Assembly: GCA_900769645.1 (NCBI GenBank)
Contig: CAAGHI010000076.1
Span: 108,894 to 172,893 of the forward strand
Reading direction: 5' to 3'
Origin: Candidatus Gastranaerophilales bacterium
Lineage (GTDB): Bacteria; Cyanobacteriota; Vampirovibrionia; Gastranaerophilales; Gastranaerophilaceae
Length of the DNA stretch: 64,000 nt
Made by a program: the position numbers and the translations under genes. Shown here piece after piece: positions 8,305 to 16,528 of the stretch; the stretch's first letter is position 1; each line of letters opens with the position of its first letter. Below the pieces are notes generated by a model. That model was not told where the DNA came from and did no database searches. It was given only the letters and a program-made list of their open reading frames with translations.

Positions 8305-10197
8305 ATGAGTTTATTTGACAACATACGTGATATTTATAGAAAAGTTTCAGAGGTCGAAAGTGCCATTTACAGCAGTAAACAGGACTATTCTGAAATTTAT
8401 GAGCGCAACCTTCAACTTGAGCGTGAAATAAAAGAACGAACTCACGAGTTGAATATCGCAAACAAACGTATGCTAACTCTTCAACATATTTGGGATATGA
8501 TGAACGCTTCTCGTCCACTACAGAGCGTTTTGGAAACAATTGTAAACAGTATTCAAGGGGAACTTGGCTATCTTCACTGTAACATTATCAAAAAATGTGA
8601 GAACGAAGATGGAACATATCTCAGTGTTTTGGCACAGTCAAATGATAATTCTATTAAGCGTGTTGATAAACTTGTAAAAGGTCCAATTCAGGCGAAAAAA
8701 CTTGTTTATGACGAAAAAAGTATTTATGCAAAAGCTGCTAATGAAAAGAAAATTATGCAGACAACAGATATTGGCGGCACGTTGAAAATGGTTCTTCCAG
8801 AAGTTTCTGACGAAACTGTAGAAAATCTTAATGAACGAGATAACTGTAAATCAATAATTACAGTTCCATTGTATTCCAGAAACGTACATTACGGCTGGTT
8901 TAACGTGTTTTCTTCAAGACAAGAAATGACGAATGGTGAAACAGATTTTTTGACAATTTTTGCCCAACAAATTGAGATGGCAATTACAATTGCCGATTTG
9001 TTTGAAGAGGTTAAGGCGCAAGCTGTAACGGACGCTTTGACAGGGCTTTATAATAGAAGATATTTTGAAGAGTATTTGAAAAAAGAAGTTACTCGTGCCC
9101 TCCGTCAACAACAGGCGTTCAGTATAATTGGACTTGACTTAGATCATTTGAAACAAATTAACGACAAATACGGGCATGCCTATGGCGATTTAGCGATTAA
9201 AACAGTTGCGAATGTGTTAAAGAAAAATGCTCGTTCTATTGATACTGCGGCACGTATGGGTGGAGAAGAGTTCAATGTAATTCTTCCTGGTGTTGATTCA
9301 AACGGCGCTATGATTGCTGCGGAAAGAATTAGAAAAGCGCTTGAAGATGAGCCTTTGGATACGCTCGGACATGTTACCGCAAGTATTGGTGTGGCAACGT
9401 TTTTGGAACATTCTGATAATATAGAAGATATTTTGGAATTGACCGATCAGGCAATGTATCAGTCAAAACGTAACGGCAGAAACCAAGTCACACTTGCAAA
9501 ACCGATTAATGAAACAAGTTGGCAAGAGATTGCAGTCAATACGTTTATGGATATTTTGTCAAAACACAATATTCCGTTGAACAAAGATGTGGCAGATCAC
9601 TTGAAAGAAAAACTTCAGAAAACAGATGAGGCTCCGAAAGAAGCACTTTATAACGTTGCTGATATGCTTACTCAAACCTACAATCCGCTCCATCATTCAG
9701 GTGTTATGAAGTCGAAAGTTCTTTTGGCTGTCAGCCTTGCAAAACGTTTTGATTTGCCGAAAGATGATATTGACAAGCTCCGTATTGCAATGCTTTTGTA
9801 CGATATTGGGAATTTGATGTTGCCGGTTGAGCTTTTGCAAAAAACAACCCCACTTACAGAAGAAGAGCGAAACCACATCAAAGAGCACCCATTGATTGCG
9901 GCAAGAGAGATTTTGAAACCGATAAGCTATATTCAAGATGTAATTCCGATAATTGAACACCACCACGAAAATTGGGACGGTTCAGGTTATCCGTCAAAGA
10001 TTTCTCGTGAGGAAATTCCTATGACATCGCAAATCATTTTGATTGTTGATGCTTATTTTGCCTTGACAGAACCTCGTACGTATAGGGCTGAACTTACGCC
10101 AAGACAAGCAATTGAGGTTATCAAAAAAGATGCGGGCAAAAAATGGAATACTGCACTTGTTGAAGAATTTATTTCACTAATCGACCACGACGTATAA
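8305..10197 (+). CDS. GAF-GGDEF diguanylate cyclase with degenerate HD-GYP domain
   Basis: 630 residues, cytoplasmic. Order: a coiled coil, a GAF domain (about 65-215), a GGDEF domain with the active-site motif GGEEF near 319 and an RxxD inhibitory site (RSID) five residues before it, then an HD-GYP-type domain (about 440-620). In the last domain the HDIGK signature reads YDIGN, so a metal-binding histidine is lost, while EHP, HHENWDGSGYP and the late aspartate are kept. The cyclase half should make c-di-GMP; the HD-GYP half is probably inactive or a sensor. ATG 8305 is chosen over an upstream in-frame TTG/GTG because TATAAT sits 6 bases before it. Confidence 0.87.
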   Translation: MSLFDNIRDIYRKVSEVESAIYSSKQDYSEIYERNLQLEREIKERTHELNIANKRMLTLQHIWDMMNASRPLQSVLETIVNSIQGELGYLHCNIIKKCENEDGTYLSVLAQSNDNSIKRVDKLVKGPIQAKKLVYDEKSIYAKAANEKKIMQTTDIGGTLKMVLPEVSDETVENLNERDNCKSIITVPLYSRNVHYGWFNVFSSRQEMTNGETDFLTIFAQQIEMAITIADLFEEVKAQAVTDALTGLYNRRYFEEYLKKEVTRALRQQQAFSIIGLDLDHLKQINDKYGHAYGDLAIKTVANVLKKNARSIDTAARMGGEEFNVILPGVDSNGAMIAAERIRKALEDEPLDTLGHVTASIGVATFLEHSDNIEDILELTDQAMYQSKRNGRNQVTLAKPINETSWQEIAVNTFMDILSKHNIPLNKDVADHLKEKLQKTDEAPKEALYNVADMLTQTYNPLHHSGVMKSKVLLAVSLAKRFDLPKDDIDKLRIAMLLYDIGNLMLPVELLQKTTPLTEEERNHIKEHPLIAAREILKPISYIQDVIPIIEHHHENWDGSGYPSKISREEIPMTSQIILIVDAYFALTEPRTYRAELTPRQAIEVIKKDAGKKWNTALVEEFISLIDHDV

Positions 10198-10205
10198 GAT
10201 TTATA

Positions 10206-11135
10206 ATGAACGAAAGAGAACTTATAAAAATCATAAAATCCACACTGAATTCCGACTATATAGGCGATGATTGCGCTTATTTGAAAGATTTGGGAATTGT
10301 TGTGAGTCAGGACAGTTTGGTTGAAGATGTGCATTTCAAGCGAAATTTAATCACTCCTTTTCAACTTGGCTATAAGTCTGTAATGGTTAATATCAGTGAT
10401 GTCTGCGCATCTGGTGCTGAGCCTTTGTATTTGACTGTTGCACTTTCTTTGCCAAAAGATGTTGACGAAAGTTTTGTTGAAGAGTTTTATAAGGGGGTAA
10501 ATGCAGCGCTGAACGGTGCAAAAATCGTTGGTGGTGACTTGACAGGAAGTGATAAAATTTATGTTTCTGTGACCGCAATCGGAAGCGATAAAGGTAGAAA
10601 AATAGCTTCTCGTGCGAATGCCAAAGTCGGCTATAAAGTGATTGTTTCTGGTGAACACGGTAATAGCGCTATGGGATTGAAATTGTTGCTGGACGGTACC
10701 TCTTACCCACCTTACAGGCACCATCTTCCCGATGGAGACGAGGGGGAAAAGTTTATCTCTGCTCACTTGACTCCAACGGCGCAACGAGAGTTTTCTCGTC
10801 AAATCGCAAGTCAGATAAAAGTTAATTACGCAATGATGGACACCTCGGACGGGTTGGCGGACGCACTTATTCAGATTGCAAAAGCAAGCGGAGTAACACT
10901 TTCTATTGATTCAGACAAAATTCCCCATGATGCATGTGTCGGAATGGATTTGGTCTTGTATGGTGGAGAAGATTACCAACTTGTCGCAGTTGTGCCGGAG
11001 GATTTTTTGCAAAAAATGACCGGTTATACAATAATAGGTGATGTAAAATCGTCTGGCGCAGGTTTGGTGATTGACGGAGAGAGTTACATAGACATTGATA
11101 GCAAATTGTTTAATCATTTTAAGGAGCAGGCATGA
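10206..11135 (+). CDS. thiL: thiamine-monophosphate kinase
   Basis: 309 residues. ThiL phosphorylates thiamine monophosphate to thiamine diphosphate, the last step of the pathway. The AIR-synthase-like fold is recognisable from YIGDDCAYL, SQDSLVEDVHF, NISDVCASGAEPLY and GAKIVGGDLTGS, and later MMDTSDGLADAL. Between residues about 160 and 178 there is an unusual Pro/His-rich stretch (TSYPPYRHHLPDGDEGE) replacing the normal short linker; its DNA is GC-richer than the surroundings and may be a repeat insertion. The gene follows the GGDEF gene by 8 bases and overlaps ispD by 4 bases (ATGA). Confidence 0.88.
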   Translation: MNERELIKIIKSTLNSDYIGDDCAYLKDLGIVVSQDSLVEDVHFKRNLITPFQLGYKSVMVNISDVCASGAEPLYLTVALSLPKDVDESFVEEFYKGVNAALNGAKIVGGDLTGSDKIYVSVTAIGSDKGRKIASRANAKVGYKVIVSGEHGNSAMGLKLLLDGTSYPPYRHHLPDGDEGEKFISAHLTPTAQREFSRQIASQIKVNYAMMDTSDGLADALIQIAKASGVTLSIDSDKIPHDACVGMDLVLYGGEDYQLVAVVPEDFLQKMTGYTIIGDVKSSGAGLVIDGESYIDIDSKLFNHFKEQA

Positions 11136-11794
11136 ATTTTAAGGTAAACGCAATAATTCCCGCTGGCGGAACGTCATCTCGTTTTGGGAAAAGCAATAAA
11201 TTATTAGAAAAAATTGGCGAAAAAGAAGTTATAAAATACACTGTCGAGGCGTTTGAAAAATCAAACGTTGACGAGATAATAATTTGTGCAAATGTTGCAA
11301 TAATTGATGATTTGAAAAAGATTTTAAACGACTGCAAAAAAGTTCGAATAATCAAAGGCGGATCATCTCGTCAAGAATCTGTTTTTAACGGGATAAAGGC
11401 TTGTGAATGCGATTATGTCTTAATCCACGATGCTGCAAGACCAATGATTACAGCGGATTTGATTAACACTGCGATTGATGAAGTTATTTTGAAAAACGCT
11501 TTGACCGTTGCTACAAAAACGATTGATACAATAAAAGAAGTTGTTGACGGGAAAATTGTCAAAACTATTGACAGGTCAAAGTTATACAATACTCAGACGC
11601 CACAGGCTTTCAGATACGATTTGATAAAAGACGCACATGAAAAACTTTCAGGTCAAAGTTTTACGGACGATGCCGGCATGCTTGAGGCACTTGGGCAAAC
11701 GGTTTACATTTTGAATGGAAGTTACAAAAATATAAAAATCACGACCCAAAACGATATTGATATTGCGAAAGTTTATTTGGCAGTGTCTAATTAG
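11132..11794 (+). CDS. ispD: 2-C-methyl-D-erythritol 4-phosphate cytidylyltransferase
   Basis: 220 residues. IspD makes CDP-methylerythritol from MEP and CTP in the non-mevalonate isoprenoid pathway. The nucleotide loop IIPAGGTSSRFG, the GGSSRQESVFNGI segment, VLIHDAARP and TIDRSKLYNTQTPQAF are all conserved. The start codon overlaps the thiL stop, so the two are translationally coupled. A compact 3' region of hairpins and repeats follows. Confidence 0.9.
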   Translation: MNFKVNAIIPAGGTSSRFGKSNKLLEKIGEKEVIKYTVEAFEKSNVDEIIICANVAIIDDLKKILNDCKKVRIIKGGSSRQESVFNGIKACECDYVLIHDAARPMITADLINTAIDEVILKNALTVATKTIDTIKEVVDGKIVKTIDRSKLYNTQTPQAFRYDLIKDAHEKLSGQSFTDDAGMLEALGQTVYILNGSYKNIKITTQNDIDIAKVYLAVSN

Positions 11795-11876
11795 TTTATA
11801 TATACATGATGTCGGGGTAGGTACCCCTACCTACTTTCTAATTAATGTTTTTAAATTTGTAATATTATCGGTTTTC

Positions 11877-11949
11877 GTCATTCTGAAAACTTAGAAAATT
11901 TCCCCCAAGCGATTAGCGAGGGGATAAATTTTCTTGTTATTCAGAATCT
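11877..11949. repeat. GTCATTCTGA/TCAGAATCT element, copy 1
   Basis: Short element bounded by GTCATTCTGA and TCAGAATCT, which are near inverted repeats, with an inner hairpin (cttagaaaattt / aaattttctt). Other copies are at 19509, 31129, 36025, 43037 and 56799. Confidence 0.7.
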
Positions 11950-11991
11950 AACTTACAAATGTGATTGCTGGATTATTATTTTTCGTTCAAA

Positions 11992-12034
11992 CATCATAAA
12001 CGCCAACCTTCGATGACGGTTGGCGTTTATGATG
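11992..12034. terminator. perfect 17-bp hairpin
   Basis: Arms 11992-12008 and 12018-12034 are exact reverse complements around a 9-base loop. It separates the + strand thiL-ispD end from the - strand 53-residue gene and could act as a bidirectional terminator, although no strong U tract follows. Confidence 0.55.
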
Positions 12035-12067
12035 AAATATCTTGTAACATTATCTAATCCTATAATT

Positions 12068-12229
12068 CTATATCAACCCTAGAACTTTTTTGTACCATGA
12101 AAAGGTTTCTAACTCAATTCCATTGAATGTTGTTTTTAAACATTGATTTTTCAAGTAGTTTTCAAACTCATCATTAAATTTTGATTTTGTAGTTTTGTCT
12201 TTTGTAGTTTTTGAAATTAATACTGTCAT
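12068..12229 (-). CDS. 53-residue basic hypothetical protein
   Basis: Not recognised. The frame can start upstream, but the ATG at 12229 has AAAGGAG eight bases before it and gives a 53-residue product starting MTVLISKTT. It is Lys/Thr-rich at the N-terminus and has a C-terminal amphipathic stretch containing ETFSWYKKVLGLI. Two TATAAT-like -10 boxes lie upstream on the minus strand (near 12265-12270 and 12293-12298). There is no partner gene nearby. Confidence 0.5.
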   Translation of the reverse strand: MTVLISKTTKDKTTKSKFNDEFENYLKNQCLKTTFNGIELETFSWYKKVLGLI

Positions 12230-12501
12230 AGACCTACTCCTTTTGTTTTCCATTAGTACCCCATATTATATTACATATATAATTCAGTATGTATTATAAC
12301 ATATTATTTAAAGTTTTGCTAGTGGGTTGAAATTGCCATGTCGGCAAAATTTAAGTCCTGTGCGGATAAATTAATTGTAAATTTTTGTAAAACTATTTTC
12401 TGCAAAAAACTATGGGATTTTTAACCCATTTGCATGGTCATGCTAAGGTTAATATCTCATTTTTTCAATTGCCCGAGTAGGTTATTTTGTCTAATTTTAA
12501 A
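12230..12501. other. AT-rich gap
   Basis: Holds the promoter-like boxes of the 53-residue gene; otherwise no gene, repeat or RNA is recognised. Confidence 0.4.
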
Positions 12502-13041
12502 CTAGTGGAATAATCTGAAAACCGAGTAAAGGAGCCTTGAAGAGCGTTTCAAATTGCGTTTGAAATCGCTTACTGATATATCTGGACACAAATCTTGTGA
12601 TTGTTTATAGTCATAAAATTCTTTCAAAACAATGTCACTATCAGGGTTGTTAAATTGGATTTGTTCAACTCTTTTAGGCTTTTTAAAATTTGCACGAACT
12701 TTTTCAAACTCGCCATAATCAAGGAATAATCCGCCACAGGTGTAACAAGTGTCGATTTCAACTCCAAAAACCTTTGTCTTAACCATATTGTGCGCACATG
12801 AAGGGCAAATTCTGGTTTTGGCTTCATCAACCGGCATAAAGTTTTTGCCTTCTAAAACTTTTTTGAGTTCTGAAATATCGTCATCGTGTCCACTAAATTC
12901 TTGGAGCTCTCTTGCGTCAAAAAACGTTCCGCCACAGCCGTTTGTGCAAACATCAATATTTATACCTTTTTCAGCAATAAAAACTTTTGTCATCGGTTTG
13001 CCACATGCAGGACAAAGTATCTCAAATTGTGTATCAGCCAT
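12502..13041 (-). CDS. double zinc-ribbon (TFIIB-type) protein
   Basis: 179 residues, small and probably cytoplasmic. Two tandem zf-TFIIB-type ribbons are visible: CPACGKPM...CTNGCGGTFFDARELQEF (about 9-50) and CPSCAHNM...CYTCGGLFLDYGEFEK (about 73-112). Each has the CxxC-CxxCGG pattern with a following aromatic/acidic helix. The C-terminal 60 residues are unassigned. Such proteins are widespread and of unknown function. It lies alone on the minus strand, downstream of the M48-like gene terminator. Confidence 0.75.
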   Translation of the reverse strand: MADTQFEILCPACGKPMTKVFIAEKGINIDVCTNGCGGTFFDARELQEFSGHDDDISELKKVLEGKNFMPVDEAKTRICPSCAHNMVKTKVFGVEIDTCYTCGGLFLDYGEFEKVRANFKKPKRVEQIQFNNPDSDIVLKEFYDYKQSQDLCPDISVSDFKRNLKRSSRLLYSVFRLFH

Positions 13042-13095
13042 AATTTTCCTCTTTTCGATTATATTTTCTGATTATAAAAACATTTTGGCACTAAA

Positions 13096-13120
13096 AAAAC
13101 CTCCTTTTAAAGGAGGTTTT
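13096..13120 (-). terminator. intrinsic terminator of the M48-like gene
   Basis: Arms AAAACCTCCTT and AAGGAGGTTTT with a loop of about three bases; on the minus strand the stem is followed by a T run. It stands 27 bases past the stop of the 13147-13983 gene. Confidence 0.75.
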
Positions 13121-13146
13121 AAAGAGTTTTATGTCGTTTTTAAAAA

Positions 13147-13983
13147 TTATTTTGTTTCTGCGCTATCAGCCAAGTTTTTCAAAATAGTATATGAAGCGTC
13201 CCAACCGTTCAAACCGCCTGTAGCTTTGTATTTAGCGATTTGTTTAGCTCTTTCTTTTTTCAATTTAGCTTGTTCTTTTTGGAATTTTGCTAATTTAGCT
13301 TTGTTTGAATTTCTTTCAGTAATTGTTGGTTGAATATATGCTAAGAAGTTTTTGTATTCTTTACAGTTGTAGCCGGCTTTAACCTTTGATGGGTAGTTGT
13401 AAGAAAGATAATCGTAGATGTACATTGTACGTCTAAAGTTGTTTGGTTGGCTTTTCAAAACGTCAAGAGAAGTTCCAGGTTGTTTGCCCAAAACAACAAT
13501 CATTGCAAGTGGGTTGTAACCGGCTTGAATCATCAAGTCAACGCCTGTAATATCAGCGTTCATTTTGTCTTTTTCAGACATATTTTTTAGAGTTAATTCA
13601 TTTGCAATCAAGGCTGTGTTTTCAAGTCCTGTATCTGTAAAGTTTCCTGCAAGAGCAGAAGTTACGTTAGATACAAATTTTTTCTTAGAAGCGTTTGCAT
13701 TGATCACAACACCGATTTGTTGAGCGATTACAGCTGCAACTTCGTTGTCGTTACCTGTGTAGCCCAAATCTGTTTTTGGGATATAAAGTTCATTGTTAGA
13801 GTTTGATGTGCTGTTTGTAACATCTGTTTCTGTCACAACGAATTTAGTAGTTGTAGGCAAGCTGTTTTTTGTCAAAACTTGTTTTCCAACTGTCGGAACT
13901 CTGTCAACAGCACTCCAAGTTGCTGCAAGAGAAGGTACCGCAAGGGTTGCCGCTAAAAACAATGATAAAATAATCTTTTTCAT
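13147..13983 (-). CDS. exported M48-like protein without catalytic residues
   Basis: 278 residues with a signal peptide (MKKIILSLFLAATLAVPSLA). The middle resembles M48 metallopeptidases: NEVAAVIAQQIGVVIN sits where the family has ExAAVLAHEIGHxxx, and MNADITGVDLMIQAGYNPLA where the third ligand region ExxADxxGxxLxxxAGYxP sits. The HExxH motif is QQIGV and the third glutamate is Asn, so zinc binding should be lost. The C-terminus is a Lys-rich helix. ATG 13983 has AGGAG before it and is preferred to an upstream in-frame start. It is probably a pseudo-peptidase with a binding or chaperone role; the assignment rests on pattern matching only. Confidence 0.6.
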   Translation of the reverse strand: MKKIILSLFLAATLAVPSLAATWSAVDRVPTVGKQVLTKNSLPTTTKFVVTETDVTNSTSNSNNELYIPKTDLGYTGNDNEVAAVIAQQIGVVINANASKKKFVSNVTSALAGNFTDTGLENTALIANELTLKNMSEKDKMNADITGVDLMIQAGYNPLAMIVVLGKQPGTSLDVLKSQPNNFRRTMYIYDYLSYNYPSKVKAGYNCKEYKNFLAYIQPTITERNSNKAKLAKFQKEQAKLKKERAKQIAKYKATGGLNGWDASYTILKNLADSAETK

Positions 13984-14033
13984 TTTTTTTACTCCTATCT
14001 TATAATTTTGTGGTATTTCTACCAAACTATATT

Positions 14034-14720
14034 TTAATCTATAAATCTAAATTTAATCAAGGCGATAATCGCATGAATTCCATCACGCCAAGTGATTTTT
14101 TTGCCTTCTGCAAACTCACGTCCGTAATATGAAACAGGAAGTTCATAGAGTCTTGCGCCTCGTTTCAATACTTTTGCCGTAATTTCTGGCTCAAAATCAA
14201 ATCTGTTTGATTTAATTTCAATTCCTTTAATAAAATCAGCCTTAAACGCTTTGTAGCAAGTTTCCATGTCGGTCAAAGTTGAACCGTACAAAACATTTGT
14301 CAAAAGTGATAAAAACTTGTTTCCGAGCAAATGGTGGAACATGAACGAGCGAGAAGGTTTTCCGCCTGAAAGTCTTGACCCGTAACAAACATCAGCTTTC
14401 CCATCAAGGATAAGTTGAACAAGGGGTTCATAATCCACAGGATCGTATTCCAAATCAGCGTCTTGAATTACAATAATGTCGCCTGTAGCTTCCTTAAAGC
14501 CTGTTCTAAGCGCTGCCCCTTTACCCTGATTGTAGTCGTGGTACAAAACTTTGTACGGATATTTTGAATACAAATCTGTAGTGCCGTCAGTTGAATAGTC
14601 GTCAATTAGTATTATTTCTTTTTCAAGCCCACAAAAGCTAGCGTTTTCAACTTTTTCAAGGATTTTGTCTAATGTGTTTACTTCGTTATAAACAGGGATT
14701 AATATCGTAATTTTATTCAT
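14034..14720 (-). CDS. glycosyltransferase family 2 (dolichyl-phosphate mannose synthase-like)
   Basis: 228 residues, no C-terminal transmembrane anchor. GT2 features: TILIPVYNEVNTLDKIL, the DDYSTDGT and QDADLEYDP nucleotide and metal motifs, GSRLSGGKPSR, and DMETCYKAF. Enzymes of this type usually move a sugar from a nucleotide donor to a polyprenyl phosphate on the cytoplasmic side. It precedes the M48-like gene by about 50 bases on the same strand, so they may be co-transcribed, with no obvious functional link. Substrate unknown. Confidence 0.82.
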   Translation of the reverse strand: MNKITILIPVYNEVNTLDKILEKVENASFCGLEKEIILIDDYSTDGTTDLYSKYPYKVLYHDYNQGKGAALRTGFKEATGDIIVIQDADLEYDPVDYEPLVQLILDGKADVCYGSRLSGGKPSRSFMFHHLLGNKFLSLLTNVLYGSTLTDMETCYKAFKADFIKGIEIKSNRFDFEPEITAKVLKRGARLYELPVSYYGREFAEGKKITWRDGIHAIIALIKFRFID

Positions 14721-14815
14721 TTATATATAAGCTCCACAAAAAATATTTGTAATATTCTAAAAAATATTGTACAATAAAAACATACAGTTGTAAAATATAT
14801 ATTAAAGGGTTCAAA

Positions 14816-16525
14816 ATGATTAAGTGTGATACGGAGATTATAAAAAAAGGTTTGTCAGAGCTTGAGGACAAAAACTACGATGGCGCAGTTGAGACATTCA
14901 AAGAGGCTAGAAAGTTTTATACCGACAACTCGGAGATGCTTTCTGTAAGTTTGAGTTTTCTTGGTATGTCACGCTATCTTGTGGACAAAAATTCGTACAC
15001 AGATGTTTTGAAAACTCTTAATGAAGCTCGATATATGGCGGATTTTGCCAAAAGTGCTACTGCAAAAATCGCAAATGAGTATGCAAAAGGTACGATAGAG
15101 TTTGGTGAAGGTTCAAAAGATACTGCAATGATGTATTTTGAAAATGCCAAAAACCTCTCTATGACAGCCGGTGATGAGCTTTCAATTGTCGGGTATGTTT
15201 TGACAAGAATTAAACAACTCAGAGCAGGACTTGATTTTTCCTTGCCTATAAAAAGTGATCCGCTTGTTTCGCTTGTAAAAATCGGGCGTTCAATCACTGC
15301 CGTAACCGATATTGATATACTTTTGAGAGTTATCGCAGAAGAAACAAAAATCGCTATTCAAGCCGACAGATGTACCGTTTTTATGTATGATAAAGATAAA
15401 AACGAACTTTGGAGCAAGGTTGCACTCGGCATGGACAGTCAAGAAATCCGTTTTCCGGCAGACAAAGGACTTGCGGGCTATGTCGTAAAAACGGGAGAGC
15501 CTTTAAATATTCCGGACGCCTACAACGATCCACGTTTCAATCCTGATATCGACAAAGAAACTGGTTATCACACTAAAACTATTTTGTGTATGCCGATTAA
15601 AAACAATAATCAGGAAATTATCGGCGCATTTCAGGTTTTGAACAAATTGGGTGGTGTATTTACGAAGGGCGATGAAGATTTGCTTGTTGCAATTGGCGGA
15701 AGTGCCTCTATTGCGCTTGAAAATGCCCAGTTATTCGAACAGCAAAAGGAACTTTATAAAGAGCAAAAAGTTCTGTTTGAAAGTTTTATCGATACGCTTG
15801 CAACCTCAATCGATGCCCGTGACAAGATTACAGCCGGTCATTCAAGCCGTGTAAAACTTTATTCTATGCTGATTGTTGATGCGTTGGATTGCGATGAAAA
15901 GTTTAAAGAAATTGTTGAAAAAGCTGCAATATTGCACGATATCGGCAAAATCGGTATCAGAGATTCCGTTCTTCAAAAAGAAGGCAAATTGACTGACGAG
16001 GAGTACAAACATATTCAAGAGCATGTAAAAATTACCCATGACATTTTGGAGAAAATTCACACGTCAGAAGATTTTAAACAGATTACGGAAATCGCTTGTT
16101 CGCACCACGAAAAGTTCGATGGTTCAGGCTATTACAGACATTTGAGTGGAGAAAATATTCCTTATGGCGGACGAATTCTTGCGGTTGCCGATGTATTTGA
16201 TGCGATAACTTCAAAACGTCACTACCGTGATAAAATGCCTATCCAAAACGTTATTGATATCTTGATTTCCGGCAAAGACAAGCATTTTGACGGAAAACTT
16301 GTTGATACTTTCTTGAAAATTCCGACAGACAAGATTATTAAGGTATTTTTGACGGAAAACCACAGTAGCTTTAAGGACGAGGACAAAGAACTGTTAAGTA
16401 AATATAATTTGTTTGACATTCACGAGTTTATCGTTAATGATAATGCTACCGAGGAACAAAAACATATTGTGGATTTGTTTAATTTCTACTATTCTGGGAA
16501 TAGAGATAAGAAAGAAGGTTGTTAG
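14816..16525 (+). CDS. TPR-GAF-HD-GYP signalling protein
   Basis: 569 residues, cytoplasmic. The N-terminal 150 residues are TPR-like helices, followed by a GAF domain (about 165-310; RCTVFMYDKDKNELWSKVA, IRFPADKGLAGYVV) and an HD-GYP domain. The HD-GYP motifs are intact: HDIGKIGI near 373, EHVKITHDIL, SHHEKFDGSGYY and ILAVADVFDAITS; the GYP signature reads GYY. It should hydrolyse c-di-GMP, controlled by whatever the GAF binds. AAAGGG precedes the ATG. It heads a run with a TPR protein, a NarL-type regulator and a pentapeptide protein. Confidence 0.88.
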   Translation: MIKCDTEIIKKGLSELEDKNYDGAVETFKEARKFYTDNSEMLSVSLSFLGMSRYLVDKNSYTDVLKTLNEARYMADFAKSATAKIANEYAKGTIEFGEGSKDTAMMYFENAKNLSMTAGDELSIVGYVLTRIKQLRAGLDFSLPIKSDPLVSLVKIGRSITAVTDIDILLRVIAEETKIAIQADRCTVFMYDKDKNELWSKVALGMDSQEIRFPADKGLAGYVVKTGEPLNIPDAYNDPRFNPDIDKETGYHTKTILCMPIKNNNQEIIGAFQVLNKLGGVFTKGDEDLLVAIGGSASIALENAQLFEQQKELYKEQKVLFESFIDTLATSIDARDKITAGHSSRVKLYSMLIVDALDCDEKFKEIVEKAAILHDIGKIGIRDSVLQKEGKLTDEEYKHIQEHVKITHDILEKIHTSEDFKQITEIACSHHEKFDGSGYYRHLSGENIPYGGRILAVADVFDAITSKRHYRDKMPIQNVIDILISGKDKHFDGKLVDTFLKIPTDKIIKVFLTENHSSFKDEDKELLSKYNLFDIHEFIVNDNATEEQKHIVDLFNFYYSGNRDKKEGC

Positions 16526-16528
16526 ATT

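Larger units (their letters stand above)
11795..12067. other. intergenic region made of repeats and hairpins
   Basis: After ispD there is a small gtagg/cctac palindrome near 11815-11833, a full GTCATTCTGA element (11877-11949) and the long hairpin at 11992-12034. No coding region is evident. Confidence 0.6.
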
